The notes under the pieces: model-generated
Seen by the model: the letters and a program-made list of their open reading frames with translations, nothing else
Told to the model about the DNA's origin: nothing
The model's database searches: none
Shown: one piece after another, positions 34,101-41,411 of the stretch
Position numbering within the stretch: the first letter of the stretch is position 1
Layout: the number at the start of each line of letters is the position of its first letter
Program-made: the position numbers and the translations under genes
From: Streptomyces humidus
GTDB taxonomy: Bacteria > Actinomycetota > Actinomycetes > Streptomycetales > Streptomycetaceae
Direction of reading: 5' to 3'
Length of the DNA: 64,000 nucleotides
Assembly (NCBI RefSeq): GCF_014649655.1
Contig: NZ_BMTL01000004.1
Location: 1 to 64,000, forward strand

Positions 34101-35099
34101 TCCGGCCGCCCCGCCGACACCCGGCCGCTCGAGACACCGGGCGGCGTTCCCGTCACGCCTCAGAGCGCTCCACGTACGACGACGACCGGTCCCGCGCCGA
34201 CGGCCCCGGTGGTGCAGCGCACCGCCGCGACGCCCCGCCTTCCACAACCCCCGCGCCCTCCAACGCCGTTCGCTTCCGCCCCCATAGCCCCCGTGGCCCC
34301 CCTGCCCTCCATGGCCCCGGCGGCCCCGGCGGCCCCCCTCGGCGTCCAGCCACTCCACCAGCCGTCACCCGGCGGGATGCCGTCAGCCCCTGCCTCGGCC
34401 CCCATCGGCGGGCTCCTCCCCCACCGAGCGGGCCCCGCGCCGACGGCCGTCCGCCCGTCGGCGGCCACGTCCGCGCTCCCGGTGCAGCGCCGCACGGTCC
34501 CGGCCGCGCCGCCGGTCCCCGTCCAGCTGCGCCGCACCGCACCCGGCAGCCCCTCGCGCCACCCCGTCGCCCGCCCGTATCCCACCCCCGCACCCCCTCC
34601 CACGTCATCCGCGCCCGCGCCCACGCCCGCCTCCACGGCCCCGGCAGCCCCCGCGCGCCCCGTCGTGCAGCGCAGCGCGTCGCCCGCGCCGGCATCCCTC
34701 CCCATGCCCACGCCCATGCCCATGCCCATGCCCACGCCGCTGCCCCTCCCGGCGCCCACCGCCGCCCCCCTCGCCGTCCAGCGCACCGCCCCCGCGCCGG
34801 CCCTGCCCAAGTCGCCGCACCCGCCGTCCGGCGAGACCAGGCACGCCTCCTCGACGTCGGCGTCGACGTCGACGTCGGCGTCGGCGTCGGCGTCGGCGTC
34901 ACCGACCTCCGCGGCGGAGCGTGAGGCGTCGGGTCAGGCGCAGCCGGAAGCACGGCCCGGGTTCGATCCACGGGCCCTCACCGACTTCCAGCTCGACGAG
35001 CTGACGCACCGTCTGACCGGACGCATCACCCGCCTGCTGCGCACCGAACTGCGGCTCGACCGCGAGCGGATCGGCAGGCTCCGCGACCCCCGCCGCTGA
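31179..35099 (+). CDS. 1306-residue disordered CIS protein with repeated [VLIA]QR motifs
   Basis: The ATG lies four bases after the DUF6760 stop. Three parts are visible. The N-terminus has MGFLERLRGG and a conserved block GFGGRLATWQNPSFMDV (about 94-110). About 1,100 Pro/Ala/Ser/Thr-rich residues follow, carrying 17 motifs of the form [VLIA]QR, usually followed by Thr, Ala or Ser, plus a few degenerate ones. A helical C-terminal domain of about 45 residues (LTDFQLDELTHRLTGRITRL) closes it. No membrane helix or signal peptide. Between the two tube genes, this is the place and size for a tape measure, scaffold or cargo adaptor. The function is not known to me; tape measures are normally helical, which argues for something else. 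Confidence 0.75.
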   Translation: MGFLERLRGGRGGRGEPAQGGKTGGSDLGGVGAGAPTPAGGPVAAAGSGTGPVGDGGSVGDGGSGARVVQAAWPSLPPIRRTTATGPSGVADAGFGGRLATWQNPSFMDVRSHTVLDAAPGGLMSSLRATPAATEAEPERPAAPPRATPLQRTPSSSQPQTPTAPGLLPAPAQGPAPDRLGPAGAPGPSSSYSYSSSFSSPSASSSASSSASARPSVATAPAPPDVPVVAARPAQTSRPAAVSPARGIRVSPAAPPPARDPAPLTRSTSTPVQRRTLPARAATAAPSAETGAAQASGRATGAESAGPTTAEEPAPGPRAATAAGSDGSTTADGTPPAPSGVEGRPTAVQRAAAPSPTPSPSPSPSSSPSREGAGPTVPVSRAADGSPAGSRPVALQRTAADRHEAAAPGSNGSNGTEDRATGTAMGRPVVAQRAVEDRQGAMPAPTASAAPAPAAPGGARAGDRPAAARRSVEVQRAVSRQDAAAPDGSRAGQGRTPAHRPVEIQRTATPRRSASSDASPAEHGRPTTGVTRAEGGPVSAPRPVEPRRAAPRDETAAPSNSRATDRPSAPAAPSTPAPPPVPLQRAVTRHAADVTDAGPAPLKRAVPGAGRDAGTASASSASSAVSGVAPVVGPTSAPPVPAIPEVSRGTARPPAVSAGRGAATVPSAGAHSVQRAVAGHAVPPSPSGAPGPSSPSAPRPSAVSRSSAVPAPRSDGAVPPAPVSGRAAPAFGPAPVPSGSRTGSSADRDSGPVSGAAPLHGSLASPSPASPSSPSPSPSSAASSPAAPPSGGSGPATPLGVQRVATPSGAVPGSPSGEPAGTRPPATGNPVPPPAGSALPPSFARPAAGPPQTSVGSTAASATPGPTVQRTPAGPTPPRRRAGLGAPTNVPAPVPPTTPVATGPVPATPPGLKAPTAPSAPSSPSSFDTPRARPETAQRSSTPLGVPVQRGVAPTPAARPAASVPARPLLGAPLSGRPADTRPLETPGGVPVTPQSAPRTTTTGPAPTAPVVQRTAATPRLPQPPRPPTPFASAPIAPVAPLPSMAPAAPAAPLGVQPLHQPSPGGMPSAPASAPIGGLLPHRAGPAPTAVRPSAATSALPVQRRTVPAAPPVPVQLRRTAPGSPSRHPVARPYPTPAPPPTSSAPAPTPASTAPAAPARPVVQRSASPAPASLPMPTPMPMPMPTPLPLPAPTAAPLAVQRTAPAPALPKSPHPPSGETRHASSTSASTSTSASASASASPTSAAEREASGQAQPEARPGFDPRALTDFQLDELTHRLTGRITRLLRTELRLDRERIGRLRDPRR

Positions 35100-35254
35100 C
35101 CCCGCCGCCACCGACCCCAGCCGATGCCCACCCGCCACTGACCCGCCCCTCCCGACCAGGACGCCCACCCGACCACGACGCCCGCCCGACAAGCCCGCGC
35201 CTCCCCTCCCCGCCCCTCCCCGACGCCCCCTTCTCCCGGAAAGGCCAGGCCCCG
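35100..35254 (+). other. C-rich, G-poor spacer before the second tube gene
   Basis: The plus strand is strongly biased to C (runs such as CGCCTCCCCTCCCC) with few G and T. There is no hairpin or T-run. The bias resembles Rho-loading sites, so the spacer may lower expression downstream. The next gene has GGAAAGG about 12 bases before its ATG. Confidence 0.45.
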
Positions 35255-35680
35255 ATGCCCTCCGATCTCGACCCGGGCTCCACCGTCTTCTTCACCCTGA
35301 CCATCGACGGCGAGAGCCTCGGCTTCTTCAACGGGTGCGAGGGTCTCTCGTCCCAGGTGGAGATCGAGCACCGTCAGGAGGGCGGCAACAACGGGTTCGT
35401 CTGGCAGCTGCCCTCGCGGGTGACGTTCTCCACGATCCGGCTGACCCGGCCCCTCACCCCGGACACCACCAAGGTCGCCAAGTGGATCTCCTCGGTCACC
35501 ACCGGGGTGACCCGCCCGACCGCCCAGATCGCGGCACTGCGCGCGGACGGCTCGGAGGTCGCCCGCTGGGGCCTGATCGACGTGCTTCCGGTCAGCTGGC
35601 AGGGCCCGTCGCTGAACCCGGACAGCCCGGGCGTGGCCACGGAGGTTCTGGAGATCACCCACCACGGCTTCACCGACTAG
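35255..35680 (+). CDS. cis1b: CIS tube protein, baseplate-proximal type (Cis1b)
   Basis: A 141-residue gp19-family protein: STVFFTLTIDGESLGFFNGC, EIEHRQEGGNNGFVWQLPSR and VLEITHHGFTD are typical of the second tube subunit in AFP/PVC clusters (Afp5/Pvc5 group). It would form the first ring or rings joining tube to hub. It is preceded by a C-rich spacer and followed by a T-free one, so its expression is probably set separately from the sheath and first tube. Confidence 0.92.
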   Translation: MPSDLDPGSTVFFTLTIDGESLGFFNGCEGLSSQVEIEHRQEGGNNGFVWQLPSRVTFSTIRLTRPLTPDTTKVAKWISSVTTGVTRPTAQIAALRADGSEVARWGLIDVLPVSWQGPSLNPDSPGVATEVLEITHHGFTD

Positions 35681-35779
35681 CGGGGCACGCAGAGCAGGCA
35701 GCACAGGCAGCACAAGCAGCGCAGGCACAGCAGGCAGCGCAAGCACAGCAGGCAGAACACCCAACAGGACGAGGACGTC
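35681..35779 (+). repeat. T-free spacer of degenerate CAGCACAGG-like repeats
   Basis: For 97 bases (35681-35777) the plus strand has no T, and GCAGGCAGCACAGG-like units repeat imperfectly. It separates the second tube from the LysM gene. It is probably an unstructured leader or slippage-prone repeat; no ORF on either strand looks real. Confidence 0.7.
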
Positions 35780-36505
35780 ATGGCCAAGGGAAGCAAAGGC
35801 GGCGCCGGCAAGAGCCTGGTCCGTGCCACCCTCGCGATCCACGAACCGCCGGTCGGCACCAGCACCACCCCCGGCGGACTGATCAGGTCCTTCGGGTTCG
35901 ACTTCAACCCGGCGCAACTGCAGCTGGGCCGCCGGGCCCAGTGGAAGGTCACCCCCACCGCGGCGGTCCGGGACGGCTCCGTGCCGGAGTTCATGGGCCC
36001 CGAGCCGCGCGAGATGACCGTCGAGATCTTCCTCGACACCTCCGACCAGCCCGGCAGCAACACCGTGCTGAAGAAGGTGGAGTCGCTGCTGGAGTGCTGC
36101 GAGGTCACCACCAAGAGCATCGCCGCCAAGCAGCCCTCCCCGCCCTGGGTGGTGTTCCAGTGGGGTTCGTTCTCCACGGCCCGCTTCACCGCCTACGTCA
36201 GCAGCATCGACGTCACGTACTCGCTGTTCGGCACGACCGGCGTCCCGATCCGCGCCACCTGCCAGGTGCGCCTGCACGAGATCCCCAGCAAGACGAAGGG
36301 CCAGAACCCGACCTCGGGCGCGCTCACCGCACAGCGGGTGCACCGGGTCGTCGCCGGCGACTCGTTGCAGTCCCTGGCCTGGCGCGAGTACGGCGACGCC
36401 GCCGCGTGGCGGTCCATCGCGGAGGCCAACGGCATCGACGACCCGTCCCGGCTGCCCAACGGCGTCGAGCTCGTGCTGCCCGCCGTCGAGGAGGTGCGCT
36501 ACTAG
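35780..36505 (+). CDS. cis7: CIS baseplate hub-adaptor with LysM domain (Cis7)
   Basis: A 241-residue protein. The N-terminal part (PGGLIRSFGFDFNPAQLQLG, EMTVEIFLDTSDQP) is the T4 gp53/Afp7-like tube-to-hub adaptor. The C-terminus is one LysM domain at about 193-237 (HRVVAGDSLQSLAWREYG, NGVELVLPAV). In PVC-like particles this clamp holds the spike to the tube. Its stop overlaps the spike gene start by one base (TAGTG). Confidence 0.92.
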   Translation: MAKGSKGGAGKSLVRATLAIHEPPVGTSTTPGGLIRSFGFDFNPAQLQLGRRAQWKVTPTAAVRDGSVPEFMGPEPREMTVEIFLDTSDQPGSNTVLKKVESLLECCEVTTKSIAAKQPSPPWVVFQWGSFSTARFTAYVSSIDVTYSLFGTTGVPIRATCQVRLHEIPSKTKGQNPTSGALTAQRVHRVVAGDSLQSLAWREYGDAAAWRSIAEANGIDDPSRLPNGVELVLPAVEEVRY

Positions 36506-38406
36506 TGGTCCAGGCCGCGTTCTCCAGCGTCATCCAGGTGACCCTCGGCGACAGCCCCCTCCCCGTCGACATCGCGCCACTCCTCGTCGAGGGCTGGGTC
36601 GACCAGGGTCTCGGCGTGCCGGCCGCGTTCCGGCTCACCTTCCGCGACCCCGCACGTCTCGTCCTGGGCAAGCTGAAGGTCAAGTTCGGCACCCCCGTCG
36701 TGCTCACCCCGATCGCCGACGGCAAGGGCGCCTCCGACCCGCTCTTCACCGGCGAGGTGTGCGGTCTGGAGGCCGACTACGACGGCATCGGCACCTTCAC
36801 CGTCATCCGCGGCTACGACTTCGGCCACCGGCTGATGCGCCAGCGCCGCGTCGCCGCCTACCGCAACCAGAGCGCCTCCGACATCGTCCGCAAGCTGGCC
36901 GCGCAGGACGGCGTCCCGACCGGGAAGATCCAGTCGACCAAGACGGTCTACGAGTTCATCAGCCAGGCCAACGTCACCGACTGGGACTTCCTCGCCCGGC
37001 TCGCCGACGAGAACGAGATGGTCATGTCGGTGGACGCGAAGGGGAAGCTCCAGTTCGTCAGGCCCGAGCCGGCGTCCGGCGCCCCGCCCACCTCCACGCC
37101 CGGCGACAAGAGCCCCTTCGTCCTCGAGGCGGGCAACGACATCCTGCGTCTGCGCGCCGCCGTCACCGCCGCCGAGCAGGTCGCCACGGTCGAGGCGCGC
37201 GGCTGGGACGTGACGACGAAGAAGAAGCTCACCGCCACCTCGCCCGCGAAGACCAACCCGGGCATCAGCATCGGGACGACGCCCGGTGAGGCCGCCGCCA
37301 AGTTCAAGCCGGCCAAGCTGGTCGACGCGCAGACGCCGTACGACCGGCAGTCGGAGGTGAAGTTCGCCGCCGAGGCCCTCGCCGACGACGTCACCGGCTC
37401 CTTCGCCGAGCTCGAGATCGTCGCGTACGGCGCCCCGGAACTGCGCCCCGGACTGCCCGTCACCCTCGCCGACGTCGGCGCCCCCTTCGAGGGCAAGTAC
37501 ACCGCCACCTCCGTACGGCACGTCTTCGGCGACGGCAGGCACTACGAGGTCTGGGTCACCGTCAGCGGACGGCAGTGGCGCTCCCTGTACGGGCTCGCCT
37601 CCGGCGGCGGGGGCGTCCAGAACGGCCTGAACCTGCCCGGCACCGCCAACGCCCTGGTCACCGACGTGGGAGACCCGCTCAAGCAGGGACGCGTCAAGCT
37701 CCAGTTCCCCTGGCTCGACGACGCCTACGTCAGCGACTGGACGCGCGTGGTGCAGTGGGGCGGCAAGCGCGGCGGCTCGATCTTCCCGCTCGACGTCGGC
37801 GACGAGGTGCTGGTCGGCTTCGACCGGGGCGCCCTGGACCACCCGTACGTCATCGGCGGCCTCTACAACGGCAGGGACAAGCCCACCCCCGTCAAGGACG
37901 TCCCCCTGCACGACGGCGCCCGGCAGCGCGCCTCCCGGCACACCCTGTCCGACCGCGAGGGCAACCGGCTGGACCTGCTCAGCCAGCGCACCGGCGGCAA
38001 GCGGGGCGTACGGCTCACCAGCGGCGACGACAAACTCGTCATCAACCTGGACCGGGCGCAGACCGAGATCACCGTGGACAGCAAGGGCACCGTCAGCATC
38101 ACGGGCAGCCGCTCGGTGTCCGTCAAGGCGGGCACCGACCTCACCCTCAGCGCGGGCCGCAACATCGCCATCAGGAGCGGCGGCTCCCTCACCCTGCGGG
38201 GCAGCCTGGTCAACATCAGGTCGATGACGGGCATGGTGTCGGTGGACGCGGCGGGCCTGCTCAACCTCAAGGCGGGCGGCGCCGCCACTCTCAGCGCGGG
38301 CGCCGCTCTCCAGATCAACTCGACCGCCAACGTGGGCATCCGGGCCGCGACCCTCACGCTCCAGGGCGTGGTCATGGTCAACGCCAAGCCGTACCCGCTG
38401 CCGTGA
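36505..38406 (+). CDS. cis8: CIS central spike protein, VgrG/gp27-gp5-like (Cis8)
   Basis: A 633-residue protein from a GTG overlapping the previous stop. An N-terminal gp27-like ring (to about 370) is followed by a gp5 OB-fold region (VTDVGDPLKQGRVKLQFPWL, FPLDVGDEVLVGFDRG, HPYVIGGLYNGRD). The C-terminal beta-helix needle has short repeats (VSVKAGTDLTLSAGRNIAIR, SLTLRGSLVNI). No lysozyme or effector domain is fused. It forms the trimeric tip. I find no separate PAAR gene to cap it. Confidence 0.93.
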   Translation: MVQAAFSSVIQVTLGDSPLPVDIAPLLVEGWVDQGLGVPAAFRLTFRDPARLVLGKLKVKFGTPVVLTPIADGKGASDPLFTGEVCGLEADYDGIGTFTVIRGYDFGHRLMRQRRVAAYRNQSASDIVRKLAAQDGVPTGKIQSTKTVYEFISQANVTDWDFLARLADENEMVMSVDAKGKLQFVRPEPASGAPPTSTPGDKSPFVLEAGNDILRLRAAVTAAEQVATVEARGWDVTTKKKLTATSPAKTNPGISIGTTPGEAAAKFKPAKLVDAQTPYDRQSEVKFAAEALADDVTGSFAELEIVAYGAPELRPGLPVTLADVGAPFEGKYTATSVRHVFGDGRHYEVWVTVSGRQWRSLYGLASGGGGVQNGLNLPGTANALVTDVGDPLKQGRVKLQFPWLDDAYVSDWTRVVQWGGKRGGSIFPLDVGDEVLVGFDRGALDHPYVIGGLYNGRDKPTPVKDVPLHDGARQRASRHTLSDREGNRLDLLSQRTGGKRGVRLTSGDDKLVINLDRAQTEITVDSKGTVSITGSRSVSVKAGTDLTLSAGRNIAIRSGGSLTLRGSLVNIRSMTGMVSVDAAGLLNLKAGGAATLSAGAALQINSTANVGIRAATLTLQGVVMVNAKPYPLP

Positions 38407-38455
38407 CGGGCAGTCCGCACGCCGTGAGAACCAGGAGAAGGCAGGTGGCCCTCTG

Positions 38456-38899
38456 ATGGCCGAGCAATTCGTCGGATCGGGCTGGGCGTTCCCGCTCCGC
38501 ATCGGCCCCACCGGGGGCATCGCCCTGGTCAGCGGGGAGCGTGAGATCGAGGAGGCGATCCGGCTGATCCTCGCCACCGCGCCGGGCGAACGCCCCATGC
38601 GCCCCGAGTACGGCTGCGCCATCCACGACCTGGTCTTCGCCCCGGTCAACGAGGCGACGGCCGGGCGCATCCAGCACGAGGTGTACACCAGCCTGGACCG
38701 CTGGGAGCCGCGCATCGAGGTCAACGACGTCGAGGTCACCGCCGGCGCCGAACAGGGCGTGCTGTTCATCGACGTCCGCTACTCCATCCGCGGCACCAAC
38801 AACCCGCGCTCTCTCGTCTTCCCGTTCTACGTCATTCCGTCCCACGACGAGCCGGGCGACCCCGGCTCCTCCGGTACGGCCTCCGAAAGCGACCGCTGA
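38456..38899 (+). CDS. cis9: CIS baseplate wedge protein gp25-like (Cis9)
   Basis: A 147-residue GPW/gp25 family protein: GWAFPLRIGPTGGIALVSGE followed by EIEEAIRLILATAPGERPMR, and EYGCAIHDLVFAPVNEAT carry the conserved EPR-like core (here ERPMRPEYG) that nucleates the sheath. The ATG lies 49 bases after cis8 behind AGGAGAAGG. The stop overlaps the next start (TGATG). Confidence 0.95.
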   Translation: MAEQFVGSGWAFPLRIGPTGGIALVSGEREIEEAIRLILATAPGERPMRPEYGCAIHDLVFAPVNEATAGRIQHEVYTSLDRWEPRIEVNDVEVTAGAEQGVLFIDVRYSIRGTNNPRSLVFPFYVIPSHDEPGDPGSSGTASESDR

Positions 38900-40857
38900 T
38901 GGCCCTGCCCTCCCCCAATCTGGACGACCGCCGCTTCCAGCAGTTCGTCGACGACGCCAAGCGCTACATCCAGCAGCGCGCGCCGGAGTGGACCGACCAC
39001 AACGTCTCCGACCCGGGCGTGACCCTCGTCGAGACGGTCGCCCACATGGCCGACCAGATCGTCTACCGACTCAACCGCGTCCCCGAGAAGAACCATCTCG
39101 CCTTCCTCGACCTGGTCGGCATCCGGCTCTTCCCGCCGTCCGCCGCCCGCACGGAGGTGACGTTCTGGCTGTCGGCGCCCCAGGAGGAGCCGGTGCTCCT
39201 GCCGGTGGGCACGGAGGTGGCGACGGTCCGCACCGAGAGCGAGGACGCGGTCGTCTTCGCCACGGAACGCGAACTCGTCGTCGTGCCGTGCCAGTTGAAC
39301 CGTCTGGTCGTGCAGCACCAGGGCGAGCCGGTCGCCGACCGGACCGCCGACCTCGCCGAGGGCAAGGACCTGCTGTGCTTCGCCGAGGCGCCGCGCCCCG
39401 GCGACTGCATGCTGTTCGGGCTGAGCGCGGCCGTCCCGCACTGCGCGGTGGTCCTGGAGCTGGACAGCCGCGTCGACGGCGTCGGCGTCGACCCCCGCCA
39501 GCCCCCGCTGCTCTGGGAGGCCTGGACCGAGGACGGCTGGCAGGAGTGCGAGGTCGACCGCGACGGCACCGGCGGCCTCAACCGCCCCGGCGAAGTCGTC
39601 CTGCACGTCCCCGGCGGCCATGTGCTGTCCCGCTCCGGCGGCCAGGAGGCGGGCTGGCTGCGCTGCCGCGTCACCGAGCCCCTCACCGGCCAGCCCTTCT
39701 ACACCACGTCGCCGACCGTGCGCTCCGCGGAGGTCTTCACGGTCGGCGGAACCGCCCCGGCCGTGCACGCCGAGACCGTCCACGACGAGGCGCTCGGCGA
39801 GTCCACGGGGCTGCCCGGCCAGCGCCTCGCCCTCGTCCACGCCCCCGTGGTCGGCGACGACCCGCCCCTGCTCCTGCAGACCGCCGAGCACGAGGGCTGG
39901 ACGGACTGGCAGGTCGTCCCGCACTTCGCCGCCTCCGGCCCCAAGGACCGCCACATCACCCTGGACGCGGCCACCGGCGAGATCGCCTTCGGCCCGTCCG
40001 TGCGCGAACCCGACGGCCGCCTGCGCCAGTACGGCGCGGTCGCCCCCAAGGGCTCGGTCATCCGCGCCCGCCGCTACCGCACCGGCGGCGGCCGCGCGGG
40101 CAACGTGGCCCGGGGCGCGGTCCAGGTGCTGCGCACGTCCGTCCCCTACGTGTCGGAGGTCGTCAACCGCGAGGCCGCGCGCGGCGGGGTCGACGGCGAG
40201 ACGGTCGAGGAGGCGAAACTCCGCGCGCCGATCACGCTGCGCGCCCAGGAGCGGGCGGTGACCCTGCGCGACTACGAGGAGCTGGCCCGGCGCGCCGCCC
40301 CCGAGACCGCCCGCATCACCTGTCTGGAGGGCGAGCCCGACGAACACGGCTCGTACGCGGTGCGGGTCCTGGTCGTCCCGCAGGCGGTGCCCGACCCCGG
40401 CGGCCGGCTGCGCTTCGAGCAACTCGTCCCCGGCGACACCCTGTTGGACCGCATCACCCGCCATCTCGACGAACGCCGCCTGATCGGCACCCGGCTGGCG
40501 GTCGGCCCGCCCTTCTACCAGGGCGTGACGGTGGTGGCGACGGTGCACGCCTTCCGGGGCGTCGACACCGACCGTGTGCGCCGCCAGGCCCACGACGCGC
40601 TCTACCGCCACCTGGACCCGCTGACCGGCGGCGCGGACGGCAAGGGCTGGCCGTTCGGCCGCCCCGTGCAGTCCGGCGAGGTCTTCGCGGTGCTTCAGCG
40701 CGTCCCGGGCGTGGAACTGGTCGACCAGGTCACCCTTCACCCCGCCGACCCCCTGACGGGCAAACGCGGCGAGGCGACCGACCGCATCGACCTGGCCGCC
40801 CCGGCGCTCGTCTTCTCCTACGACCACCGCGTCCGCGTGATCGGGGACGGCGCGTGA
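38899..40857 (+). CDS. cis11: CIS baseplate assembly protein, gpJ/gp6-like (Cis11)
   Basis: A 652-residue putative baseplate assembly protein. The N-terminus (LDDRRFQQFVDDAKRYIQQR, DHNVSDPGVTLVETVAHMAD) and the C-terminal baseplate-J core (ITLRAQERAVTLRDYEELAR) are characteristic. Two copies of this protein normally form each wedge of the baseplate. Translationally coupled at both ends (TGATG with gp25, GTGA with the gpI-like gene). Length is within the actinobacterial CIS range. Confidence 0.93.
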   Translation: MALPSPNLDDRRFQQFVDDAKRYIQQRAPEWTDHNVSDPGVTLVETVAHMADQIVYRLNRVPEKNHLAFLDLVGIRLFPPSAARTEVTFWLSAPQEEPVLLPVGTEVATVRTESEDAVVFATERELVVVPCQLNRLVVQHQGEPVADRTADLAEGKDLLCFAEAPRPGDCMLFGLSAAVPHCAVVLELDSRVDGVGVDPRQPPLLWEAWTEDGWQECEVDRDGTGGLNRPGEVVLHVPGGHVLSRSGGQEAGWLRCRVTEPLTGQPFYTTSPTVRSAEVFTVGGTAPAVHAETVHDEALGESTGLPGQRLALVHAPVVGDDPPLLLQTAEHEGWTDWQVVPHFAASGPKDRHITLDAATGEIAFGPSVREPDGRLRQYGAVAPKGSVIRARRYRTGGGRAGNVARGAVQVLRTSVPYVSEVVNREAARGGVDGETVEEAKLRAPITLRAQERAVTLRDYEELARRAAPETARITCLEGEPDEHGSYAVRVLVVPQAVPDPGGRLRFEQLVPGDTLLDRITRHLDERRLIGTRLAVGPPFYQGVTVVATVHAFRGVDTDRVRRQAHDALYRHLDPLTGGADGKGWPFGRPVQSGEVFAVLQRVPGVELVDQVTLHPADPLTGKRGEATDRIDLAAPALVFSYDHRVRVIGDGA

Positions 40858-41411
40858 GGGGCTCGGTCGACGGACTCCGCTCGTCCACCCCGATCGGCGC
40901 GATGCTGCCGGCGGTCTTCGCGGACGACGACCTCGCGCAGCGCTTCGTCGAGGGTCTGGACGAGGTCATGGCCCCCATCCTCAACGCGCTGGACTGCCTG
41001 CCCGCCTACTTCGACCCGGCCCTCGCCCCGATCGACTTCACCCGCTGGCTGACCGGCTGGGTCGGCGCGGAGACCGACGGCACGGAGCCGGAGGCCAGAC
41101 TGCGGGCCGCGGTCGCGGCGGCGGCGTACCTGCACCGGGTGCGCGGCACGCGCCTCGGCCTGTCGGAGGCCGTCCGCCTGGCGTTCGGCGTGGAACCGGA
41201 GATCTCGGAGAGCGGCGGGTCCGCGTGGAGCGCCCGCCCGCTCGGCCCGTTCCCCGGCGAACGGCGTCCGCATCTGCACGTCACGCTCCGCCTGCCCGAC
41301 CCCGGCCCGGCGGACGAACACCGCCTGGACGCCCTCGTGGCCGCCGCCCGCCCCGCCCACATGCCGTACTCGGTCAAGGTGACCGCAGCCGAAAGGACCC
41401 CGGAGAGATGA
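40854..41411 (+). CDS. cis12: CIS baseplate protein, P2 gpI/gp7-like (Cis12)
   Basis: A 185-residue phage tail protein I-like wedge subunit: IGAMLPAVFADDDLAQRFVE, GLDEVMAPILNALDCLPAYF and DFTRWLTGWVG are conserved in CIS clusters. The GTG start overlaps the previous stop by four bases. In PVC/AFP clusters the homologue is much longer and carries the fibre-binding region. This short form has no evident fibre attachment and no fibre gene follows, in keeping with an intracellular particle. Confidence 0.9.
   Translation: MRGSVDGLRSSTPIGAMLPAVFADDDLAQRFVEGLDEVMAPILNALDCLPAYFDPALAPIDFTRWLTGWVGAETDGTEPEARLRAAVAAAAYLHRVRGTRLGLSEAVRLAFGVEPEISESGGSAWSARPLGPFPGERRPHLHVTLRLPDPGPADEHRLDALVAAARPAHMPYSVKVTAAERTPER

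Noticed and set aside
35677..36189. Minus-strand ORF with Cys/Leu-rich start over the T-free spacer
   Set aside because: Its Cys/Leu run is simply the complement of the CAG-type repeat and the rest is antisense to cis7.
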